NCBI GenBank assembly: GCA_032718475.1
Contig: JAUCBJ010008844.1
Location: 1-37,958 of the forward strand
Source: Nemertoderma westbladi
Taxonomy: Eukaryota; Xenacoelomorpha; Nemertodermatida; Nemertodermatidae
Length of the DNA: 37,958 nucleotides
Direction of reading: 5' to 3'
The position numbers were made by a program, and so were the translations under genes. The notes below the pieces were generated by a model. It was not told where the DNA came from. It was given only the letters and a program-made list of their open reading frames with translations, and did not search any database. This document shows, one piece after another, positions 30,576-37,958 of the stretch (its first letter is position 1; the number at the start of each line of letters is the position of its first letter).

Positions 30576-31748
30576 TGTTCGCGCTTTCAGACCTTTGGCA
30601 GTTTAACCCGCCAAATTAGGATGTCTTCTAGATAATAATTCGCTTTTAGCCTATGACAAGTATTTGATTCACTACACTAGTCGAAACCAATCTGTGCGCG
30701 ATCATTCACCCGCTGGATATACCCGGGAGATTGGGTTCGACAGCTTAATCGTATTGCTATGTAGGCCTAATGTATTATTCGACTGACAGTATTATATAAT
30801 CTCTGACAATATTATTCACCTTCGGGAAATATTAACAGTTCCTTTAGGACGTGGCGCTCTACCTATATAAACAGAGTTATGACTTAAACTACTCACAACG
30901 ATATGGCTTAGTTATAATTCACATATATGGCGCATTCTTTAGGAAATGCTTCGTTATCAGTCTCACTCATACACAATGCTGCACAATACTGCACACTGAT
31001 CTGCCGATCTTCACTGATTTTAGTCACATATAAAAGGAACACGGACCGAATCATGTAGGGTCTATCAAATAACATTAGATTTACTTCAAACCACTTTAAC
31101 ATAAGTCACAATCGTTATATGTAACCTTTCTCTCTTACCTTCGGTATATCAAGAATATTGGGTTTTCGGGGTTATTTATCGTTATTCCAAATATAATAAT
31201 TCATCAACCATATTATGAAGAACTGACAGTAAATAGCAGTATAACAATATAAAAGTATGCACAGGTTGTTTGATTAGGTATGGTATGTTATGTTATGTTG
31301 AGTTTAGATAACGGATATATGTCCTTATAATTAAGCCTACTAGTGTAAGACTAAAAACTGAAAACACGGAGGTGCCAAAAGCCGGTTCTTAGGCTCTGGG
31401 CAAAACATAACACTGAACTACTGAGCCTCTGTATACACCTCCAACACAGAGACAACAAACGCTCTGATTGGTCAACCGAACAACGAGAGAACAAAGAAAC
31501 AAAGAACTGTCGACATGGCAATATCAGCTGCTAGCCGTCGTCATGGTAGCGCCACTGTTTTCAAGAGTATCCAGCTATTGCGTCACGAAATTACGGATTA
31601 TGTCCTTTAAAGTACACATACAGAAGAAATGACTTTTATGTCCTCTAAAACACCAGTACAGTAAGAACACGGCCTTTTTATGCCTGGTAAACCAACTACA
31701 GAGTACTTTACGGGAAAATAACCGGCTAATTACGCAAAAGCTTTTACA
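30576..31748 (-). repeat. 5' LTR of the BEL/Pao element
   Basis: Pair of 19265-20438. Reading on the minus strand it starts TGTAAAAGC and ends GCGAACA. A TATA-like CATAAAAAGG lies on the minus strand at about 31672-31681, some 70 bases inside. On the plus strand TATAAAAGG (31029-31037) and TATAAAAG (31248-31255) are better TATA matches but point the wrong way for Gag. Confidence 0.93.
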
Positions 31749-31753
31749 ATATT
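31749..31753. repeat. Target-site duplication (ATATT), right copy
   Basis: Matches 19260-19264 exactly and directly abuts the LTR end. Confidence 0.8.
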
Positions 31754-32477
31754 TCTATTATTGTGATGGTACACACAGGGCTGTCTTAAGCTGTATATCT
31801 GGCCTTTGAGGGTGTGGAATAACAAAGCCAACCCCACCCCCCCCCCCCACGCCCCCTACACATAAAACAATTACAAACATCATACAATTTGGTAGTATAT
31901 TCGTGGGACAGTGCCCCCCCCCCTTTATTGGTCCTTCAAGTCAAACAAGTTGCCCAGGAAATGAGGAAAATAAAGGCCAGCTATAAAACATTAATTTTCA
32001 TAGTGATGATTGCAGAATGTGATCGTCCGATCAGAGCTACTGACTTCAGTATTATAGGCTCAACCAGAAATTTTTTAACGTTGTTAATTAGGAAGCTTAG
32101 ACCGACCCTCAACACACAGATCACTTCTATTCCACCTATTAGGCCCCCTTTCAGTCCAACCCCCCCCTCCTTTCGTAACTACGGCACTGTCGCATGAATT
32201 CTTTGACCGATTTTCTACTTAGTCATAAAAATATATAAAATTCTGTGCTATTTTAACGGTAAATTTATTGTAGGCATGGTTTGCCCGTTAGTAATAATTA
32301 GCTTTATTATTTGTGCATTGAGAATGGTTTAAGTATTACACCGAAACGTCTGCAGTCATCACTATGAAATGTTAAGTTTTATCGCTGGCCTTTATTTTCC
32401 TCATAACTGTTAGATTCCCCGCTTCTATTCATCTTGCCCAGGAGTTATCATCAAAAGTCATAGTCATATAAACGCGG
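31754..32477. other. Intergenic DNA with C-runs
   Basis: No gene was recognised. C-runs of 12 (about 31837-31848) and 10 (about 31914-31923) are present. An open frame at 31889-32197 has no recognisable domain and begins inside a C-run, so it is not called. Confidence 0.4.
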
Positions 32478-34033
32478 CCACGGGCCTCCTACGGACCCCG
32501 GGCCCCATATGGACCCCAGGCCCCCTACGGACCCCGGGCCTCCTACGGACCCCGGACCCCCTACGGACCCCGGACCCCCTATGGACCCCAGGCCCCCTAC
32601 GGACCCCGGGCCTCCTACGGACCCCGGACCCCCTACGGACCCCCTACGGACCCCGGACCCCCTACGGACCCCGGACCCCCTACGGACCCTGGGCCCCCTA
32701 CGGACCCCGGGCCCCCTACGGACCCCGGGCCCCCTACGGACCCCGGGCCCCCTACATACCCCGGGCCCCCTACGGACCCCGCGGTCCCTACGCACCCCGG
32801 GCCCCCTAGGCACCCCGGGCCCTCTACGCACCCCAGGCCCCCTATGAACCCTGGGCCCCCTACGGACCCCGGGCACCCGGGCCCCCTACGGACCCCGGGC
32901 CCCCTACGGACCCCGGCCCCCCTATGGACCCTGGGCCGCCTATGGACTCCGGGCCCCCGGGCCCCCTACAGACCCCCGCCCCTGTGGACCCCGGGCCCCC
33001 TACGGACCCCGGGCCCCCTACGGACCCCGGGCCCCCTACGGACCCCGGGCCCCCTACAGACCCCGGGCCCCCTACGGACCCCGGCCCCCTTATGGAACCC
33101 GGGTCCCCTACAGACCCCGCGCACCCTACGGACCCCGGGCCCCCTACAGACCCCAGGCCCCCTACAGACCCCAGGCCCCCTACGGACCCTGGGCCCCCTG
33201 GCCCCCTATGGACGCAGGGCCCCCTACGGACCCCGGGCCCCCTATTGACCCCGGGCCCCCTATGGACCCCAGGCCCCCTACGGACCCCGGGCCTCCTACG
33301 GACCCCGGACCCCCTACGGACCCTGGACCCCCTATGGACCCCAGGCCCCCTACGGACCCCGGGCCTCCTACGGACCCCGGGCCTCCTACGGACCCCGGAC
33401 CCCCTACGGACCCCGGACCCCCTATGGACCCCGGGCCCCCTACGGACCCCGGGCCTACTACATACCCCGGGCCCCCTACGGACCCCGCGGTCCCTACGCA
33501 CCCCGGGCCCCCTAGGCACCCCGGGCCCTCTACTCACCCCGGGCCCCCTAGGAACCCCGGGCCCCCTACGGACCCCGGGCACCCGGGCCCCCTACAGACC
33601 CCGGGCCCCCTACGGACCCCGGCCCCCCTATGGACCCTGGGCCGCCTATGGACTCCGGGCCCCCGGGCCCCCTACAGACCCCCGCCCCTGCGGACCCCAG
33701 GCCCCCTACGGACCCCGGGCCCCCTACGGACCCCGGGCCCCCTACGGACCCCGGCCCCCTTATGGAACCCGGGTCCCCTACAGACCCCGCGCACCCTACG
33801 GACCCCGGGCCCCCTACAGACCCCAGGCCCCCTACAGACCCCAGGCCCCCTACGGACCCTGGGCCCCCTGTCCCCCTATGGACGCAGGGCCCCCTACGGA
33901 CCCCGGGCCCCCTATTGACCCCGGGCCCCCTACGGACCCCGGGCCCCCTACGGACCCCGGGCCCCCTAAGGACCCCGGGCCCCATACGGACCCCAGTCCC
34001 CCTACTGACCCCGCGCCCCCTATGGACCCGGGG
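32478..34033. repeat. GC-rich 18-bp minisatellite, about 86 copies
   Basis: The unit is GGGCCCCCTACGGACCCC with point variants (CGG/CAG/TGG, CCT/CTA, GGG/GGA). The plus strand is strongly C-rich and the minus strand G-rich, in sharp contrast to the AT-rich flanks. A higher-order block of about 700 bp is duplicated. GCGGTCCCTACGCACCCC recurs with offset 706 (32781 and 33487), GGGCCGCC with offset 706 (32933 and 33639), and GACGCAGGGC with offset 670 (33211 and 33881). The period is divisible by three, so peptides such as PPTDPG and GPGVRR run open on both strands; they are not genes. Confidence 0.95.
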
Positions 34034-34250
34034 TTAGATAGATATAGATAGATTTATTTATACATTATGTAAAAACAATAACAAATACACCAAACATGTA
34101 CCGGTATAAAGGTATTGTCCAACATAACATATAGGATTACCCCTAAAGCTTTGCAGCTTATTTATGTTACTTGGTTACAAATACAAAATTTTACACTACG
34201 CTAACCTAAAACCAATATAAAACGTAATTACACTATGCACATGTAATTTC
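34034..34250 (-). mobile_element. Probable LINE 3' tail (minus strand)
   Basis: On the minus strand it ends TGTATAAATAAATCTATC followed by TATC-type repeats against the minisatellite. This is typical of CR1-like LINE 3' ends. No coding part is attached that I can recognise. Confidence 0.4.
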
Positions 34251-34881
34251 ATTTCAATTCAATTTCAGTTTATTTTCCAATAATATTTCCAATAATAACA
34301 ATACATACATACACAATGGGAATACTTAAATTGTTACAAATTGATAATTTTATTAATTTAGACGGATGGAGACAGCGTGTAGCACGGTGGTGCTAGTAAT
34401 CGCTGCCACCTTTAGGTATGGTGGTATGGCAATACAATAAGAGATAATATCCTTAAATTACACGTATTGATCGGCAAGACAACGAGTTCTAAGAGTAAAG
34501 CAGGGCAATATTAAGAAAAAAGTGTATATAATATATTAGCGACCAATGATATAACTATGAAACCTTAAATATTAAGATATTTATAATGTTAAATATAAAT
34601 ACAGTAAAAGAAGTCGTGGAAGTCCTCTATACTGACGCGGCTTACTTAGAGGTGGAATGTTTTGATTGGTGGAATATTTGATGTAATTTAGATTAATTTT
34701 AATTTGGCTATTCGGAACCTAATGAGATACTATGATTTTAAATTTAATTTAATTTAAAGAGTGTTTAATTTAACTAATAGTAATATAAAATTTAGGGTGT
34801 TAATTTTTACCGATAGTATACCAAAATTCAAATATTTATCCCAGTATTAATCTGAATATTCAAGGACCCAATGGGCGAAGA
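34251..34881 (-). other. AT-rich DNA, possible 3' UTR of the LINE copy at 35183-36050
   Basis: On the minus strand it ends at about 34246 with AATAAACTGAAATTGAATTG, resembling a (TTGAA)-type LINE end. If so, the 46-bp array and this stretch would be the 3' UTR of the adjacent LINE. This is inference from position and end sequence only. Confidence 0.3.
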
Positions 34882-35111
34882 GCGTGACCCCGCGCCCGGG
34901 TAGAACATGGCATCCCACCGGATACAGGCGTGACCCCGCGCCCGGGTAGAACTTGGCATCCCACCGGATACAGGCGTGACCCCGCGCCCGGGTAGAACAT
35001 GACATCCCACCGGATACAGGCGTGACCCCGCGCCCGGGTAGAATATGGCATCCCTCCGGATACAAGCGTGACCCCGCGCCCGGGTAGAATATGGCACCCC
35101 ACGCACGGGTA
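34882..35111. repeat. 46-bp tandem repeat, five copies
   Basis: Units start at 34882, 34928, 34974, 35020 and 35066. Each begins GCGTGACCCCGCGCCCGGGT and ends CACCGGATACAG or a close variant. It is GC-rich in an AT-rich context. The period is not a multiple of three, so the same peptide cycles through all three minus-strand frames, giving three overlapping false ORFs. Confidence 0.95.
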
Positions 35112-35182
35112 GTACAATAAAACACATTCCGAATGATGCTATGCCTACTGGTTAGGTATATATATCGTTGTGTAACTACTAT

Positions 35183-36050
35183 TTATAAAGAGTTCAGAAG
35201 ATTAAGCTTAAGCTTCCTGCAGAAGAGTGGCTTATTTGGTAAATTTTTAAGTTTATCGTTGACAGATTTCCAAATGACAGGACCTTGATATTGCAGGGAA
35301 TTTTGTCCGACGAGCAGTCGAACGCGTGGGATAAAATAATTATCGTGTGTAGCCGAGCGGGTGCCATAAGAGTGTACACTACTAGTTCGCTGAAAAAGAT
35401 GTGCCAGGGGTGAAAAACCTTTGTTGACGTCGTACATTAATTTTGCTACTTCGAATTTATAAAGTTTATCTATTGGGAGAATGTTTAATTTTTTGTATAG
35501 TGGTGCAGAGGATGCCTGATAATGACTAAAAGTAATTGTACGTACAATTTTGTTGGTTCTAGTTCTAAGCGGGCGTAATATCGAAGCAAAAGTATTTCCC
35601 CATAAGGCAATTGCGTATTGTAATGTAAATATGGTTGAATTAAAGATGTGAAAATAAGACACAAAATTCTTAGGGGAAATATATGTCTCAATTTATATAA
35701 TAGTCCGCTAGTTTTAGATATTTTTTTAAGAATTAAATTGATGTGTGGCTTCCAAGACAGTTCATTATCAATTTGCACTCCCAAATATTTAGCACTGGTT
35801 ACTTTGGTAATATTAGTGTCATTGATTATTGCATTAGGTAAAGTGTTGACCCCATATGACTTACTATTGGAGAAAATACAGTATTCGGTTTTTTTTATAT
35901 TTAAGGTTAGCTTATTGTCAGTCAACCAGTCTGAAAGTCTGCTTAGGTTACTGTTCAGAGTCGATAATGCGAGAGGTAAGGATTTAGAGCTATGACGTAA
36001 GGTAGTATCGTCTCCGAAAGTAGTATCGACAAGTTTACCGAGAGCGTGGC
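35183..36050 (-). pseudogene. CR1/jockey-like LINE, 5'-truncated, frameshifted
   Basis: The minus strand enters the reverse transcriptase at about 36050 with TTFGDDTTLRH, the catalytic box with Gly in place of the usual Ala. It continues as WLTDNKLTLNIKKTEYCIF and KYLGVQIDNELSWKPHI. It shifts frame near 35660 and goes on with ALWGNTF through the C-terminal region (HSYGTRSATHDNYFIPR and GPVIWKSVNDKLKNLP) to a stop at 35183. The endonuclease and front half of the reverse transcriptase are missing, as is common for 5'-truncated insertions. It is similar in type to the remnant at 15700-16460. Confidence 0.85.
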
Positions 36051-36137
36051 AATGCCCGACTCAACGATAAAGATGTAATGTACAGAACAATTTATTATAA
36101 AACGTAATTACAGTATAAATAGTAAATAATTAATAAA
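36051..36137 (-). other. Probable 3' UTR of the right-hand LINE
   Basis: Short AT-rich stretch between the stop of the right-hand LINE and the truncated start of the next copy. The exact junction is not resolved. Confidence 0.35.
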
Positions 36138-37958
36138 CTAATAACTTACTGTAGGACTATTGTACCTATTTTTACATTGCACACGGAGGTGAGATTTAAC
36201 TGCAGATTTAAAAGAATGTTGATTATTTAGGTTTTTCATTTCATTAGGCAGAGCGTTCCAATTTTTAATGCCGTTAAAAAAGAAAGTATCAGATTCGAAG
36301 GATTTACGATTCGGGAGGTAGAAGTTTGAAGCACTTGCTCTGGTACTGTAAGAGTGTGTATCGCGTACTCTGTTGAATTTTTGTTTTAGGTAATTGGGAC
36401 ATTTACCATTATACACTTTATGCACATGGTTAAGGCGTAGCTGCTTAACTCTACTATCTAAGTTAAGTAGTCCAGATTCAGAAAAGTCTTCTGGAGTTAG
36501 GTGGTGCCTAGGTTTGTTTGTAGTCTTTAATAAATCGTACTACTTTATTCTGAGCTACTTGTAATTTACATTTAGGCTGTTTGGTTAAGCCTTCATACCA
36601 AGAAGAGCATGCATAGTCCATATGGCACTGTACTAAAGAAGGGCAAAGTAACTTGCGGGAGTCGGTGTTGAAAACTATTTTTAATTTTGTATAGAAACCT
36701 AAGCCTACTGTTAACTTTCGAGAAAATATTTTTCACTGTGCTTTCTCCTGATAAGCAGTTATCCAATGTGGCGCCTAAATATTTAACTTCCTTTTTATTT
36801 TCAATCTTATGTCCATTACTAGTGACTTCAAACTTAGTTACCTTCTTTAACTTTCTTTTGGAACCAAACAAAATACTTTCAGTCTTACCGTAGTGAATTG
36901 ATAGCATATTATCAACCAACCACTCATTACAGGATTCTAGAACTGCACTTAACTTTTGGGAAATATGGATAGGATCTTTATGAGAGAAAATAAGAGCACT
37001 GTCGTCGGCATATAAAATGAGTTTAAAATCGGGATCTATACTACTTATCATATCATTTACATAGCATTCAAAAAGCAGAGGACCTAATATACTACCTTGC
37101 GGTACACCACAGGTAATCTCTTGTATAGTAGACTGCGATTTGCTAATGACTACAGTTTGACCTCTGTCTGACAGGTAGGACTTGAACCAGTCTATATAAC
37201 CTACACCCATCAGGCCTAACTTACCAAGCAGAATTTCGTGATCTACTGTATCGAAAGCCTTTTGTAGGTCCAACATTACCATACCAGTATATAAACCCGT
37301 TGCGTTATTACATCTAATTGTATCAGATAAGTTAATAAGACAGGTGTCTGTAGAATATGATTTACGAAAACCAGACTGAAGTTCATAGATCAGATTTAGC
37401 CTACTAAGATGTGCTTCCAGCTGTAGAAAAACTGAACGTTCTAGAATTTTAGATACAATACTTAAGATACTAACAGGTCTGTAATTACAGGTTTCTACTT
37501 TACTATTCTTTTTATACAGAGGAACAACCTTAGCTAATTTCAGTTCGTCTGGTACTACATTATCTACGATAGAGTAATTAATAATAAAAATAATAGGCAC
37601 TTTAAGTACTTCAATACCATCCTTAAGAAAACGGGCAGGTATTAGGTCTAGACCGGTAGTTTTTGAGGCTGATAGGCTAAGTATATTTTGAAAAACGAAA
37701 TCCTCAGAAACTTGATAACTTGAAATTTGATAATCCTGTGAATAGTTCCAAGACATGCAATGAAAGATAGTGTTGTTATCGGTGATGTTTTGAAGAGAGT
37801 ATAAATGCAGTCATTGGATACATAGTTTCCGATGAGGAGTAGACCCCGTAGTATTTTCCTGTAGTGGGAATCGAGCCGCCTTTGATCATTAATGGACATT
37901 GCACCAATACCAAGGCCTTCTTGGGAGTGAATGTATGAAGGGATTGCAATCGATTTCC
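36138..37958 (-). pseudogene. CR1/jockey-like LINE reverse transcriptase, frameshifted, runs off the window
   Basis: The 387-residue frame 37756-36593 codes a reverse transcriptase: [51 protein letters not shown] (motif A), [13 protein letters not shown] (motif B) and [11 protein letters not shown] (motif C, about residue 247). It loses frame near 36593. The C-terminal part resumes in other frames (RHHLTPEDFS, VHKVYNGKCPNYLKQKF, then GIKNWNALPNEMKNL) and stops at 36138. Upstream, frames at 37899-37757 give broken pieces, and the endonuclease must lie beyond the edge. Catalytic residues are kept, but at least two frame changes make it inactive. It is a different copy from the element at 35183-36050; they abut head to tail near 36060. 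Confidence 0.88.

Larger units (their letters stand above)
19265..31748 (-). mobile_element. Complete BEL/Pao-type LTR retrotransposon, RT-deleted, 12.5 kb
   Basis: Two long direct repeats (19265-20438 and 30576-31748) bound the element. Each starts TGTTCG and ends TTTTACA (TG...CA termini), and a 5-bp target duplication lies outside. The single large ORF is on the minus strand, so 30576-31748 is the 5' LTR. Going 5' to 3' there is a 2.2-kb leader, a Gag-protease ORF with an in-frame loss of reverse transcriptase/RNase H, and about 3 kb of broken small frames before the 3' LTR. No tRNA-primer site beginning TGG is evident next to the 5' LTR. A short purine-rich GGGAG lies just before the 3' LTR. 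The LTRs differ by about 11 substitutions and one indel by eye, so the insertion is fairly young. Confidence 0.92.

Noticed and set aside
31889-32197. 102-residue plus-strand ORF
   Set aside because: It has no recognisable domain, is low in complexity at both ends, starts next to a C-run and has no splice context.
32451-34051. Collagen-like or proline-rich ORFs (PPTDPG, GPGVRR) on both strands
   Set aside because: The 18-bp tandem repeat explains them. Both strands are open with different peptides, variation is at the nucleotide level, and no Gly-X-Y collagen pattern or flanking exons are seen.
34828-35127. Three overlapping minus-strand ORFs of 85-99 residues
   Set aside because: They are the same 46-bp repeat read in three frames.

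Overview
The window looks like nuclear DNA of an animal, probably a marine invertebrate. It has GT-AG introns, the last exons of a netrin gene, BEL/Pao-type and several non-LTR retrotransposons, MITE-like elements and minisatellites, in an AT-rich background. The phylum cannot be fixed from the sequence. The 8-bp palindrome TAGGCCTA and ACCGGT-containing palindromes recur more often than I would expect.

Layout. 1-480: degenerate A/T-rich tail repeat of a LINE. 480-4274 (-): a nearly full-length two-ORF LINE, with ORF1 and an endonuclease/reverse transcriptase/CCHC ORF2. The two are in one frame, separated by a single UGA. 4403-4690: a 31-bp tandem repeat. 4990-6804 (+): three exons coding the C-terminus of netrin (third laminin-EGF module plus NTR/C345C domain) with normal splice sites; the second intron carries a ~450-bp inverted-repeat element. 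7566-9050: a 30-bp minisatellite with a 657-bp higher-order duplication, then a 12-bp repeat. 9649-10350 and 18112-18846: two TTAA-ended MITE-like elements. 11497-17028: a graveyard of broken LINE pieces on both strands, with a 320-bp near-perfect foldback element flanked by TA (11861-12180).

19265-31748 (-): one complete LTR element of 12.5 kb. Its two ~1.17-kb LTRs differ at about 1% of sites and it is flanked by a 5-bp duplication (ATATT). It encodes a single 1638-aa BEL/Pao-type Gag-protease ORF. In that ORF the whole reverse transcriptase/RNase H region is missing in frame, and no integrase core is visible. It looks like a recently mobilised non-autonomous element that keeps its own Gag and protease.

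31749-37958: unannotated DNA, then a 1.56-kb GC-rich 18-bp minisatellite (32478-34033), LINE 3' tails, a 46-bp repeat (34882-35111) and two broken CR1/jockey-like LINE copies on the minus strand; the second runs off the window.

The only host gene seen is netrin, and its upstream exons lie outside the window. All other coding capacity is transposon-derived. Long open frames inside the minisatellites are artefacts of repeat periods divisible by three. Calls come from reading the translated sequence by eye; no database search or alignment was run.
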